Source: Promicromonospora sukumoe (GTDB lineage Bacteria > Actinomycetota > Actinomycetes > Actinomycetales > Cellulomonadaceae). From it: a stretch of 64,000 bases of DNA. The position numbers were made by a program, and so were the translations under genes. The notes under the pieces were generated by a model that saw only the letters and a list, made by a program, of their open reading frames with translations, was not told where the DNA came from and made no database searches. Shown here one piece after another: positions 49,434-57,229 of this stretch; the stretch's first letter is position 1; each line of letters starts with the position of its first letter. The stretch covers positions 1,426,001 to 1,490,000 of the forward strand of contig NZ_JACGWV010000001.1 of the NCBI RefSeq assembly GCF_014137995.1, in the 5' to 3' direction.

Positions 49434-50894
49434 ATGAGATTCCGCTTCCCGCCCGGTGGCCAGGACCGCTCCCGTCTCACCCGGATGCCGAGGCCGGGGC
49501 TCGTGATCGCCGTCCTCGCGTTCGCCGGCATGGGGGCGTCGTTCATGCAGACGATCCTGCTGCCGATCCAGTCGGAGCTGCCGGTCCTGCTGGGCGTCTC
49601 GCGCGACGTGACCGCCTGGGTCATCACCGTGACGCTCCTGGTCGCGGCGATCTGCACGCCCATCTCGGGGCGGCTCGGCGACATGTACGGCAAGAAGACG
49701 GTCGCGCTGGCGCTGCTCGGCCTGCTGGCACTCGGCTCGGTGGTCGCTGCGCTGGCGCCGTCGGTCGTGCTCCTGATCGTGGGGCGCGGGCTGCAGGGCA
49801 TGGGCATGGGCGTGGTCCCGCTCGGCATCTCGATCCTGCGCGACGTGCTGCACCGCGACCGGCTCGGGTCGGGCATCGCGCTGGTCAGCGCCACGCTCGG
49901 CGTCGGGGGAGCGCTCGGCCTGCCGATCAGCGCGTACGTCACCGAGCGCTACGACTGGCACGTGGTGTTCTGGGTGGCGGCCGGGATCGGCCTGCTCGCG
50001 CTCGTGCTCGTCGCGTGGGTCGTGCCCGTGAGCACGCTGCGTACGGGCGGGAGGCTCGACGTCGTCGGCGTGATCGGTCTCGCGATCGGCCTGACCGGGG
50101 TGCTGCTCGCGGTCTCGCGCGGCAACGACTGGGGCTGGGGGTCGCCGCGCACGCTCGGGCTGCTGCTCGGCGGCGCCGTCGTGCTCCTGGTGTGGGGCTG
50201 GTACGAGCTGCGCATCCAGGAGCCGCTGGTGGACCTGCGCGTGACGGCGCGCGGCACCGTGCTGTTCACCAACCTCGCCTCGATCGCGATGGGCTTCGCG
50301 CTGTTCGCCTCCAACGTCGTGTTCCCGCAGCTCCTGGAGCTGCCGACGGCGGCGGGCGGCCTCGGCCTCACGCTGATGCAGGCGAGCCTGATCCTCATGC
50401 CGTCCGGCCTGGTGATGCTGGCGATGTCGCCCGTGGCGGGGCGGCTCGCGCACCGCTTCGGGGCCAAGCCGCTGCTGGCGTCCGGCGCGGCGGTCATCGC
50501 GGTCTCGTACGTGATCGCCGTCGTCGTCGAGCTGGACGTGTGGCACGTGCTGGTGGTCAACATCGTGGTCGGCGTCGGTATCGGGCTGGGGTTCGCGGCC
50601 ATGCCAGCCCTCATCATGCAGGTGGTGCCGTCGCACGAGACGGGCGCCGCGAACGGCCTGAACACCCTCATGCGCTCCCTGGGCACGACGTCGGCCGCCG
50701 CCGTCGTGGGTGGCGTCCTCGCCGCGGGCGGCGCGCAGTACCAGGGGGTCCCGGTACCGTCCGACGACGCGTTCCGCACCGCACTGCTGCTCGGCCTCCT
50801 CGCGTCGGTCGTCTGCACGGTGCTCGCGCTGCTCATCCCGCGCCCGAAGCCGCACGTCGACGAGCACCCGTCCCTCCCGGACGGGGTGCTGTAG
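49434..50894 (+). CDS. DHA2-type MFS exporter
   Basis: The product has 486 residues from ATG 49434 (no clear ribosome site nearby). About fourteen helices are seen with drug:H+ antiporter motifs (GRLGDMYGKKTVALALLGLL, VGRGLQGMGMGVVPLGISILRD, PISAYVTERYDWHVVFWVAAG). It precedes the ATP-grasp gene by 241 bases with a hairpin between, so the two may be separate transcripts. It probably exports a small molecule. Confidence 0.85.
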   Translation: MRFRFPPGGQDRSRLTRMPRPGLVIAVLAFAGMGASFMQTILLPIQSELPVLLGVSRDVTAWVITVTLLVAAICTPISGRLGDMYGKKTVALALLGLLALGSVVAALAPSVVLLIVGRGLQGMGMGVVPLGISILRDVLHRDRLGSGIALVSATLGVGGALGLPISAYVTERYDWHVVFWVAAGIGLLALVLVAWVVPVSTLRTGGRLDVVGVIGLAIGLTGVLLAVSRGNDWGWGSPRTLGLLLGGAVVLLVWGWYELRIQEPLVDLRVTARGTVLFTNLASIAMGFALFASNVVFPQLLELPTAAGGLGLTLMQASLILMPSGLVMLAMSPVAGRLAHRFGAKPLLASGAAVIAVSYVIAVVVELDVWHVLVVNIVVGVGIGLGFAAMPALIMQVVPSHETGAANGLNTLMRSLGTTSAAAVVGGVLAAGGAQYQGVPVPSDDAFRTALLLGLLASVVCTVLALLIPRPKPHVDEHPSLPDGVL

Positions 50895-50935
50895 GACTGG
50901 GGCTGAGGTCCGCGGGGTGAACGTGTGCGTCCGGA

Positions 50936-50978
50936 GTGTGTTGCTGTGAGTAGACAACGTCTACTCACAGCAACACAC
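50936..50978. terminator. Long hairpin after the MFS exporter gene
   Basis: Twenty-base perfect arms (GTGTGTTGCTGTGAGTAGAC and its complement) with a three-base loop. It begins 42 bases after the stop of the exporter and lies upstream of the ATP-grasp gene on the same strand, fitting a terminator, though no T-run follows. Confidence 0.7.
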
Positions 50979-51089
50979 CTGGGAGCACAACCTTCCCCCG
51001 GTGGCCCCGGCGGCCCGGTCGGCGCTTTCCACAGGCGCTCGCGGCCCGGCGAGAACGGCCGCCCGATCCGTGGCAGGCTGTGCGCCATG

Positions 51090-51110
51090 TTGAGAACGAC
51101 TCTCGTTCGC
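51090..51110. promoter_or_regulatory. Possible Zur- or Fur-like half-dyad before the ATP-grasp gene
   Basis: TTGAGAACGACTCTCGTTC carries the TGAGAAC half-site seen in the two strong Zur-like boxes near 53950 and 53990, but the second half is poorly matched. It is 26 bases before the GTG start. A link to zinc control is a guess. Confidence 0.25.
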
Positions 51111-51135
51111 GATCGAACGCACGGAGCGTGCTGAC

Positions 51136-52422
51136 GTGGCGAACCTGCTCATGATCGAGAGCTGGCTCCAGTCCACGGGCCTCATGCTCCCGCCCCTGCT
51201 GCACGACGCCGGCCACCGGTACGTGCTCGTCACCCGCGACCCCGACCTGTACCGGCTGCCCGACGGCGCACCTCACCCCGTCCTGGCGCTCGCCGCCGAG
51301 GTGGTCGTCGCCGAGACCAACGACGACGCCGCCCTGCTCGCGGCGGCCCGCGAGATCGCCGCCCGGGAGCGCGCCGCGGGCCGGCCCGTCGACGGCGTGC
51401 TGACGACCTGCGACTACTACCTGCCCGCCGTCGCGCACGTCGCCGAGGGGCTGGGCCTGCCCGGCGCGCCCGCGGACGTGCTGCGCACCGCGACGCGCAA
51501 GCACCTGGTCCGGCAGGCGCTCGCGGCCGGGGGAGTGCCCGACGTGCCGTTCGCGGTGGCGTCCACCTGGGACCAGGCGCGCAAGGAGGCGGCGAGCCTC
51601 GGCTACCCGCTCGTGGTCAAGCCCGTGGACATGAACTCCGGCACCGGGGTCGCCAAGGTCGCCGACGAGACCGGGCTCGCCGTGGCCTTCGCCGCGGCGA
51701 CCGGCCCCGAGCGCAACACCCGGGATCAGCCGCTGGAGCGGCTCGCGCTGCTCGAACGGGTCCTGGACGGGCCGGAGTACAGCGTCGAGTCCGTGACCCG
51801 CGACGGCGTCACGCGGGTGCTGGGCATCACCGCGAAGTCGGTGGCGGAACCCGGCGTCGAGGCAGGGTCGGGCTTCGTCGAGTCGGGGCACCTGTTCCCG
51901 GCCCCGCTCGCGCCCGACGAACGGGACGCGATCGAGCGGCACGTCGTCGCGGTGCTCGCCGCCGTCGGCCTGACGCACGGCATCAGCCACACCGAGGTGC
52001 GGTTCACCGCCGCCGGGCCCCGGCTGATCGAGCTCAACCCGCGCCAGGGCGGCGGCTACGTCTTCGAGCTGGTCCGCCTCGTCACCGGCTACAACCCGCT
52101 GCGGGTCCTGGTGGACCTGGCGCTCGGCCGCGAGCCCGTGGCGGGCCCGCCGGCCGCCACGAGCGCCGCTGTCACGTTCCTGCTGGCCCCGGCCGACGGC
52201 GTCGTGCGGGAGGTCCGGGGCGCTGAGCGCCTGGCGGACGACGACCGCGTCGTCGGCCACGAGACGCCGTCGCCCGGCCGCGAGGTGCGGCCCGGCGACA
52301 ACAACGAGCGGATCGGGCACGTGCTGGTCGCGGACCCGACCGGGCACGCGGCCAAGGACTGGGCCGACGAGCTGGCCGCCGGCCTCGACATCCGGGTCGA
52401 CGCCGCGGCGCTCACGCGCTGA
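51136..52422 (+). CDS. ATP-grasp ligase (L-amino-acid-ligase-like)
   Basis: The protein has 428 residues. Features of ATP-grasp enzymes are KHLVRQALAAGGVPDVPFAVA, LGYPLVVKPVDMNSGTGVAKV (ATP-binding Lys and loop) and HTEVRFTAAGPRLIELNPRQGGGYVFELV (metal-binding Glu and Asn). The last 100 residues resemble the LAL C-terminal domain. Enzymes of this type join amino acids or a carboxylate to an amine. No other biosynthetic gene is next to it except an MFS exporter upstream. Product unknown; dipeptide or metallophore-like small molecule are options. Confidence 0.82.
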   Translation: MANLLMIESWLQSTGLMLPPLLHDAGHRYVLVTRDPDLYRLPDGAPHPVLALAAEVVVAETNDDAALLAAAREIAARERAAGRPVDGVLTTCDYYLPAVAHVAEGLGLPGAPADVLRTATRKHLVRQALAAGGVPDVPFAVASTWDQARKEAASLGYPLVVKPVDMNSGTGVAKVADETGLAVAFAAATGPERNTRDQPLERLALLERVLDGPEYSVESVTRDGVTRVLGITAKSVAEPGVEAGSGFVESGHLFPAPLAPDERDAIERHVVAVLAAVGLTHGISHTEVRFTAAGPRLIELNPRQGGGYVFELVRLVTGYNPLRVLVDLALGREPVAGPPAATSAAVTFLLAPADGVVREVRGAERLADDDRVVGHETPSPGREVRPGDNNERIGHVLVADPTGHAAKDWADELAAGLDIRVDAAALTR

Positions 52423-52467
52423 CCCCGGCACCGGCGGGCTGAACCCCGTCGTCGGGCACCCTGGGCA

Positions 52468-52508
52468 CGACGAGAGCCCCGGCGCTGTGTGCGCCGGGGC
52501 TCTCGTCG
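52468..52508. terminator. Bidirectional terminator between ATP-grasp and rpmF
   Basis: Eighteen-base perfect arms (CGACGAGAGCCCCGGCGC) with loop TGTGT lie between two convergent genes (stops at 52422 and 52533). Confidence 0.8.
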
Positions 52509-52532
52509 ATCAGTCGGTCGATCAGGCGGGTC

Positions 52533-52700
52533 TCAGTCCGGGACCACCAGGCCGCGCCGTACCGCGGGCACGAGCCGCGCGGGGATGCGCACCTGGCGGC
52601 CGTCCACGGTCACCGCGACCAGGTCGGGCACGAGGGCCTTCCACTGGGAGCGGCGGGACCGGGTCCGCGACCGGGACATCTTCCTCTTGGGGACCGCCAT
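52533..52700 (-). CDS. rpmF: Ribosomal protein bL32, zinc-free form
   Basis: The protein has 55 residues, [20 protein letters not shown] onward, clearly bL32. The Cys pairs of the zinc-binding form are missing; it has no Cys at all. It is last of six ribosomal genes, three bases after rpmG. Such copies replace zinc-containing versions when zinc is scarce, under Zur control. A second, zinc-binding bL32 is expected elsewhere in the genome. Confidence 0.93.
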   Translation of the reverse strand: MAVPKRKMSRSRTRSRRSQWKALVPDLVAVTVDGRQVRIPARLVPAVRRGLVVPD

Positions 52701-52703
52701 CGG

Positions 52704-52871
52704 TCAGCGCTCCTCGCGGAAGTCGACGTGCTGCCGCACCACGGGGTCGAACTTGCGCAGGACGAGCCGGTCGGGGTCGTTGCGCCGGTTCTTGCGGGTC
52801 ACGTAGGTGAACCCGGTGCCCGCCGTCGAGCGGAGCTTGATCACGGGTCGCAGGTCGGTACGCGATGCCAT
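52704..52871 (-). CDS. rpmG: Ribosomal protein bL33, zinc-free form
   Basis: The protein has 55 residues: [20 protein letters not shown], then [23 protein letters not shown], a bL33 without the four zinc cysteines. Its ATG shares one base with the rpmE2 stop (TGATG), so it is translated by coupling. Part of the probable Zur-controlled operon. Confidence 0.94.
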   Translation of the reverse strand: MASRTDLRPVIKLRSTAGTGFTYVTRKNRRNDPDRLVLRKFDPVVRQHVDFREER

Positions 52872-53173
52872 CAGTTACCACCCTTGCTGTCGCTGCTCGT
52901 GTTGTGCTTGGCGTAGCGCTGCCGGAACTTCTCGACGCGTCCGGCGGTGTCGACCACGCGGGCCGATCCGGTCCAGAACGGGTGGCTGGCGCTGCTGATC
53001 TCGACGTCGACCACGGGGTAGGTCTGGCCGTCGGACCACTCGATGGTCGCCGTGGGGCGCCCGGGGCCGGAGTCGGTGCTGCCGGCCAGCGTCGAGCGGG
53101 TCAGGAACGTGAAGCCTGCGCTCGCGTCCCGGAAGACCACGGGGCCGTAGGTGGGGTGAAGGTTCTGCTTCAT
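52871..53173 (-). CDS. rpmE2: Ribosomal protein bL31 type B
   Basis: The protein has 100 residues: [48 protein letters not shown] and [12 protein letters not shown] identify bL31. It lacks the zinc cysteines and has the type B loop. GAGGAG precedes the ATG by seven bases. In other actinobacteria type B bL31 displaces the zinc form on ribosomes under zinc shortage. Confidence 0.95.
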   Translation of the reverse strand: MKQNLHPTYGPVVFRDASAGFTFLTRSTLAGSTDSGPGRPTATIEWSDGQTYPVVDVEISSASHPFWTGSARVVDTAGRVEKFRQRYAKHNTSSDSKGGN

Positions 53174-53189
53174 GGTGTGTCTCCTCGTC

Positions 53190-53312
53190 CTAGCCCTGGC
53201 GCGCCTTCCAGCGCGGGTTGAGCTTGTTGATCACGAACGTCTTGCCGTGCCGGCGCACGACCTTGGCGCCGGGCTTGTCCTTCAGGGACCGCAGTGATGC
53301 GCGAACCTTCAT
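53190..53312 (-). CDS. rpmJ: Ribosomal protein bL36, zinc-free form
   Basis: The protein has 40 residues, [20 protein letters not shown] and then [20 protein letters not shown]. It is the longer bL36 form without Cys-Cys-His zinc ligands. AAGGAG lies six bases before the ATG. Too short for many gene finders. Confidence 0.93.
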   Translation of the reverse strand: MKVRASLRSLKDKPGAKVVRRHGKTFVINKLNPRWKARQG

Positions 53313-53371
53313 GTGTCACTCCTTGCGTAGCAGGTGGGCGACGGCGGGGCCGTCGGGGGTGCCGGCCGGTC

Positions 53372-53677
53372 TCACCAGCTCGACTTGGTCACTCCGGGCA
53401 GCTCGCCGCGGTGGGCCATCTCGCGCAGGCGGATCCGGGAGAGCCCGAACTTCCGCGAGTACGCGCGGGGCCGGCCGTCGACGGCGTCGCGGTTGCGCAG
53501 CCGGCTCGGGCTGGCGTCGCGCGGCTGCCGGGACAGCTCCGCGGCGGCCGCCGCCCGCTCCTCGGCCGGCAGGTCCAGCCGGCGCAGGGTGCGCCGCAGC
53601 TCCGTGCGCCGCTCGGCGTACCGGGCGACGAGCTCGCGGCGCCGGGCGTCGGCGGCGATCTTCGACTTCTTGGCCAT
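53372..53677 (-). CDS. rpsN: Ribosomal protein uS14, zinc-free form
   Basis: The protein has 101 residues: [20 protein letters not shown], then [35 protein letters not shown]. The long, Cys-free form of uS14 is the zinc-independent one. The ATG and rpmB stop share a base (TGATG). Confidence 0.95.
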   Translation of the reverse strand: MAKKSKIAADARRRELVARYAERRTELRRTLRRLDLPAEERAAAAAELSRQPRDASPSRLRNRDAVDGRPRAYSRKFGLSRIRLREMAHRGELPGVTKSSW

Positions 53678-53913
53678 CAGACCTTCTCCCCTCTTGCCAG
53701 GATCTGGGCGACGACCACGTCGATCCCCTTGCGATCGATGGTCTTGATGCCCTTCGCGCTCACCCGCAGCGTGACGTTGCGGCCGAGCGACGGGACCCAG
53801 TAGCGCTTCTTCTGGATGTTGGGGTCGAACCGCCGCTTGGTCCGCACGTGCGAGTGCGAAATCGAGTGGCCGAACCCCGGGACGGTGCCCAGCACCTGGC
53901 ATCTGGCTGACAC
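53677..53913 (-). CDS. rpmB: Ribosomal protein bL28, alternative copy
   Basis: The protein has 78 residues from GTG 53913: [40 protein letters not shown] and the rest match bL28. Only one Cys remains, so it cannot bind zinc like the four-Cys form. AGGAGG lies four bases before the GTG. It heads the ribosomal operon, directly downstream of two Zur-like boxes. Confidence 0.94.
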   Translation of the reverse strand: MSARCQVLGTVPGFGHSISHSHVRTKRRFDPNIQKKRYWVPSLGRNVTLRVSAKGIKTIDRKGIDVVVAQILARGEKV

Positions 53914-53948
53914 ATGACCTCCTGTTGCGGCGAGCTGGTCGTCGCTGG

Positions 53949-53963
53949 TGAGAACCGTTCTCA
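53949..53963. promoter_or_regulatory. Zur-type box 1
   Basis: TGAGAAC-C-GTTCTCA is a perfect seven-base dyad around one base, close to the known Zur consensus of actinobacteria. It lies between rpmB and the COG0523-like gene, 36 bases upstream of the rpmB start. Confidence 0.8.
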
Positions 53964-53987
53964 TATCGCGCTACAGTGAACCAGAAC

Positions 53988-54002
53988 TGAGAACCGTTAT
54001 CA
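53988..54002. promoter_or_regulatory. Zur-type box 2
   Basis: TGAGAACCGTTATCA is the same dyad with one mismatch, 39 bases from box 1 and 37 bases before the COG0523-like start. The pair fits one Zur dimer site for each direction. Confidence 0.75.
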
Positions 54003-54038
54003 ATTATTCCGGGGTCGTCCCCCGGGCGAGGAGGCAGC

Positions 54039-55241
54039 ATGTACCGAACCGGAGACCGCCGCGGAATCATCCCGGTGAGCGTCCTGGCCACGATCGACCC
54101 CGTGCTGCGCGACACCGCGCTGTTCGGTCTGCTCACCGACACACCCGGCGTCGTCGCCGCCCGGCACGACATCTACGAGGACCACCTGCGGCGCGTCGTC
54201 CTGGACGCCGCCGGCGTCATCGAGGACGTCCTGGTCCCGCTGGAGCACGCCTGCCTGTCCTGCGCCGTCCGCGAGGACGCCGTCCCCACCATCGCCCGCC
54301 TCGCCCGCGACGGCCGCTGGGACCACGTGCTGCTCGCGCTGCCCGTCAGCGCCGAACCCCTGCCCGCCGCCCGGTCGCTGACCGCCGAGACCGCGCCCGG
54401 CGGCGCGCTCGACCACACGCGGATCGCGACCTCGTTCACGGTGGTCGACGTCGACACCCTCCAGCACGACCTGCTCGGCGACGACACCCTGCTCGAACGC
54501 GGCCTGGGCCTGACGACCGGCGACGAGCGCTCGGTCGGCGAGGCGCTGGCCGGCCAGATCGAGCAGGCGGACCTGGTGGTGACGTACACGTCCGCCCTGT
54601 CCGAGCCGTCGTCGCTGGTCGAGCCTGTCGAGACCTCCCGCCCCCCGCTCCCGCCCACGGCGTCGGGCCTGCTCGACCGGCTGCGCGGCGCCGGGACGCG
54701 CCGCGTGGACGGCCTGGACACCCTGTCGGCCGACCTGCTCGCCGCCGCCACACACTCGGCGGTGCGCGCCGAACGCCGGGCGCACCCGCTCGGGGCCGTC
54801 GTCGTCGCCGGGCGAGGCGGGGTGCCCGGGGACCGGAGCTGGACGCTCGAGCTGCGCTCGCCGCTGCCGTTCCACCCGGAGCGCCTGCTGGAGCACATCG
54901 AGTCGCTCGGCGCCGGCGGGCTGCGGGCGCGCGGCGTCTTCCACGTGGCGGACCGGCCCGGGCTCGCCTGCCTGTGGGACGGCGCGGGCGGTCAGCTCGC
55001 CGTCGGTGACCTGGGGCCGTGGTCGGAGGTCTGCGCGGGGACCGTGCCGCACACCCGGATCGTGGTGACCGGGGTCGCGGACGGCGCCGGCCCGGACGGC
55101 TCGGGCGGCGTCGACGAGCGGCACCTGCTGCGCGAGGCGTTCCACGCGGCGCTGTGCACGCCGCAGGAGGCCGCCGCCGGCGTCGAGTGGCTGTGGCGCG
55201 AGGACCACCTGGCCCCCTGGCTGGGCTCCCGCACCGCCTGA
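54039..55241 (+). CDS. COG0523/CobW-like protein lacking the GTPase P-loop, Zur-linked
   Basis: The product has 400 residues. The CobW-like fold is suggested by the metal motif [11 protein letters not shown] (C72, C75), the region [11 protein letters not shown], and the C-terminal domain with [12 protein letters not shown] and [11 protein letters not shown]. Where a P-loop G-x4-G-K-T is expected near residues 12-27, the sequence reads [18 protein letters not shown]; no Lys or second Gly is present. It likely cannot bind GTP normally. A mycobacterial relative in a similar zinc-regulated ribosomal locus, Mrf, recruits a hibernation factor to ribosomes; that could be the role here. GAGGAGG lies four bases before the ATG. 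A dispersed 19-mer is inserted in frame near residue 195. Confidence 0.75.
   Translation: MYRTGDRRGIIPVSVLATIDPVLRDTALFGLLTDTPGVVAARHDIYEDHLRRVVLDAAGVIEDVLVPLEHACLSCAVREDAVPTIARLARDGRWDHVLLALPVSAEPLPAARSLTAETAPGGALDHTRIATSFTVVDVDTLQHDLLGDDTLLERGLGLTTGDERSVGEALAGQIEQADLVVTYTSALSEPSSLVEPVETSRPPLPPTASGLLDRLRGAGTRRVDGLDTLSADLLAAATHSAVRAERRAHPLGAVVVAGRGGVPGDRSWTLELRSPLPFHPERLLEHIESLGAGGLRARGVFHVADRPGLACLWDGAGGQLAVGDLGPWSEVCAGTVPHTRIVVTGVADGAGPDGSGGVDERHLLREAFHAALCTPQEAAAGVEWLWREDHLAPWLGSRTA
54617..54635. repeat. In-frame copy of the GGTCGAGCYTGTCGAGACC repeat
   Basis: Nineteen bases identical but for one to the intergenic copy at 39827. Read in frame it adds LVEPVET to the COG0523-like protein, within a Pro/Ser-rich loop between domains, so it is tolerated. 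Confidence 0.7.
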
Positions 55242-55244
55242 CCT

Positions 55245-55311
55245 CTCGCTGAGTGCTGGATATTCGCCCTTCCGGACGCGCTGGAAGGGCGAATATCCAG
55301 CACTCAGCGAG
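55245..55311. repeat. Palindrome family B, copy 3
   Basis: Twenty-nine-base perfect arms (CTCGCTGAGTGCTGGATATT start) with a nine-base loop. Compared with copies 1 and 2, both arms carry the same base changes in matching positions, so pairing is kept. It lies between the convergent COG0523-like and GNAT genes. Confidence 0.85.
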
Positions 55312-55326
55312 TTGTCGCGGGGTGGG

Positions 55327-55842
55327 TCAGCGGGGGCAGAGGTAGGACGCCGTCGGCGGGTGGGTGCCGTCCGGGGCGGTCCAGGCGGCCGGGCCCGTGG
55401 CCACGCGTCGCCAGCCCAGGCGGTCGTACAGGCGGACGGCGGGGCCGCCGTCGTCCACGACGTCGAGCACGAGCCGGCGGCCGCGCCGGGTCGGCGCGTC
55501 CTCGACGCGCTCCAGCAGCGTCGATGCGATGCGCGAGCCGCGCGCCTTGGGCGTGACGAACAGGCGGCTGACGGCGGCCAGCCCGGCGACGGACACCCCG
55601 GCGGTCTCCGCGAGCTGGTCCACCTGCTCGACGCCGTCCGCGGCGACCAGCATCACGTGGCCGACGACGGCGCCGTCGGCCAGCGCGACCCACGCACCGA
55701 TCGAGCGCTCGGGGGTGAGCCAGGCGACCGGGTCCTCGGGCCAGACCATCGGGTAGCCGTCGCTCTCGTGCACCTGGCGCAGCGCCTCGACGACCCGGTC
55801 GAGGTGGGCCGAGTGGCGCTGGGCGATCAGGAGGTCGGGCAC
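55327..55842 (-). CDS. GNAT acetyltransferase
   Basis: The protein has 171 residues with the GNAT core: WVALADGAVVGHVMLVAADG, LFVTPKARGSRIASTLLERVEDA (acetyl-CoA loop) and LYDRLGWRRVATG. The GTG start is preceded six bases away by TACCTT (55854-55849), so it is likely leaderless. Substrate unknown. Confidence 0.88.
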   Translation of the reverse strand: MPDLLIAQRHSAHLDRVVEALRQVHESDGYPMVWPEDPVAWLTPERSIGAWVALADGAVVGHVMLVAADGVEQVDQLAETAGVSVAGLAAVSRLFVTPKARGSRIASTLLERVEDAPTRRGRRLVLDVVDDGGPAVRLYDRLGWRRVATGPAAWTAPDGTHPPTASYLCPR

Positions 55843-55911
55843 GGGCTCAAGGTATCCGACGGGCGGCGGGCCCGGCGCCCGTTCGGTCGACGCGGTGCCG
55901 TCGTGCGCGGG

Positions 55912-56370
55912 TCATGCGCGGAGATGCCCCCGCTCGACCGCCAGCCGGATCGCCGCCCGGTAGCCGGCGGGCATCCGCAGCGCGTCGGCCTCTTCGGGCG
56001 TCACGAGCACCAGCTCCTGGTGCTCGTCGCTGACGACGGGCGCGGCGTCGCCGTCGTAGGTCGCGAGGAAGGTCAGGACGAAGACGTGGCGGTGGGGGAG
56101 GACCCGGTACACCCAGCTGTGGACGGGCTCGCCGACCGTGACGTCCCAGGCGAGCTCCTCCTCGATCTCGCGGGCGAGGCACTGCGCCGGCTCTTCGCCG
56201 AGGTCGAGCTTGCCGCCGGGCAGCTCCCACTCGTCGCGCTCGTTGCGCAGCAGGGGCAGCCGGCCACGCCAGGCGACCACCGCCTTGACCGAGACCGGGA
56301 GCTGGTACTCGAAGTAGCCGGGGTCGCGTTCGACCAGGTAGGGCTCTTCGGGGGAGCGGGTGCTGAGCAT
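55912..56370 (-). CDS. Nudix hydrolase
   Basis: The protein has 152 residues. The Nudix box is GGKLDLGEEPAQCLAREIEE then ELAWDV: G-x5-E-x7-R-E-x2-E-E is kept, while the usual Gly near the end is Ala. It should cleave a nucleoside diphosphate linked to another group. Two direct repeats 72-107 bases upstream may be an operator. It is followed after 69 bases by the GNAT gene. Confidence 0.88.
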   Translation of the reverse strand: MLSTRSPEEPYLVERDPGYFEYQLPVSVKAVVAWRGRLPLLRNERDEWELPGGKLDLGEEPAQCLAREIEEELAWDVTVGEPVHSWVYRVLPHRHVFVLTFLATYDGDAAPVVSDEHQELVLVTPEEADALRMPAGYRAAIRLAVERGHLRA

Positions 56371-56441
56371 GGGACCGTCCTATCGCACTCGCGGGCCGCG
56401 CACTGTCTCAGGTAGTCCGGGCCGCGCCGTCGGCCGAATTC

Positions 56442-56477
56442 CTGGACGATTGTTCAACTTTTCTGGACGGTTGTTCA
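56442..56477. promoter_or_regulatory. Two 15-base direct repeats upstream of the Nudix gene
   Basis: CTGGACGATTGTTCA (56442-56456) and CTGGACGGTTGTTCA (56463-56477) differ at one base and repeat every 21 bases, two turns of DNA. This fits cooperative binding by a repressor or activator on one face. The second repeat also forms part of a CTTTTCTG/CAGAAAAG hairpin. Confidence 0.5.
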
Positions 56478-56485
56478 GAAAAGCG

Positions 56486-56523
56486 GTGAGGCCCTTTTCC
56501 GGAGTTCCGGAAAAGGGCCTCAC
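56486..56523 (-). terminator. Terminator of the PVDAP-repeat protein gene
   Basis: Eighteen-base perfect arms (GTGAGGCCCTTTTCCGGA) with a two-base loop lie 46 bases after the stop of the secreted-protein gene. On the minus strand a short T-containing stretch (CGCTTTTCTG) follows. Confidence 0.75.
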
Positions 56524-56569
56524 CCGTGCATCTCAGTTGTTTCTCACGGCGCTGACGCCGCCGTCATGC

Positions 56570-57229
56570 TCATCCCACGGGCAGGGGGACCGGCAGCGGC
56601 ACGGGCAGGCCGCCACCGAGGGCGCCCAGCAGGGTGCTGAGCAGCCCGCCGACGGCGTCGAGCAGCGAGCTCAGCAGGCCGTCGGTCGGCAGCGGGACCG
56701 GGAGGTCCGGGATCGGCAGGTCGTCGACCGGCAGGTCCGGGACGGGCAGGTCGTCGACCGGGAGGTCGGGGATCGGGGCGTCGACCGGAAGGCTCGGGAC
56801 CGCGTCGACCGGCAGGTCGGGCACGGGGGCGTCGACGGGCAGGTCGGGCACCGGCGCGTCGACGGGCAGGTCAGGGACCGGCGCGTCGACCGGCACGTCC
56901 GGCACGGGGGCGTCGACCGGAACGTCCGGGACCGGCGCGTCCACCGGGACGTCCGGGACGGGCGCGTCGACGGGAACGTCGGGTACGGGCACGTCCGCCG
57001 GGGCGTCCACGGCCGGCGCGTCGGCCGGTGCTTCCGCGGCTGGAGCGTCGACGGGAGCCTCGGCTGCTGGGGCGTCGACCGGGTCGGTCGCGCCGATCAG
57101 GTGTGCCGTGGGGGCGGTCGCCCCGGGCAGCACCATCGCGCTCGCACCTGTTGCCGCCGTGCAGGCCAGGCCGGCCGAGATGGCCAGAACTGTTCCTGCC
57201 CGACTGATGACACGGAATCCTCGGATCAT
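56570..57229 (-). CDS. Secreted PVDAPVPD-repeat protein
   Basis: The product has 219 residues from ATG 57229 (AGGGGA six bases upstream). A signal peptide (TVLAISAGLACTAATGASA) precedes about ten imperfect repeats of VPDVPVDAP / VPDLPVDAP (9 residues, 27 bases) and a hydrophobic, Leu/Pro-rich end (LPTDGLLSSLLDAVGGLLST, LPVPLPVPLPVG). It has no LPXTG sorting signal or charged tail. It is probably an extended wall-spanning or surface protein. No family is recognised. Confidence 0.7.
   Translation of the reverse strand: MIRGFRVISRAGTVLAISAGLACTAATGASAMVLPGATAPTAHLIGATDPVDAPAAEAPVDAPAAEAPADAPAVDAPADVPVPDVPVDAPVPDVPVDAPVPDVPVDAPVPDVPVDAPVPDLPVDAPVPDLPVDAPVPDLPVDAVPSLPVDAPIPDLPVDDLPVPDLPVDDLPIPDLPVPLPTDGLLSSLLDAVGGLLSTLLGALGGGLPVPLPVPLPVG

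Noticed and set aside
51090..51110. A full Zur box before the ATP-grasp gene
   Set aside because: Only one half-site fits; four of seven arm positions pair, so it is kept only as a weak possibility.
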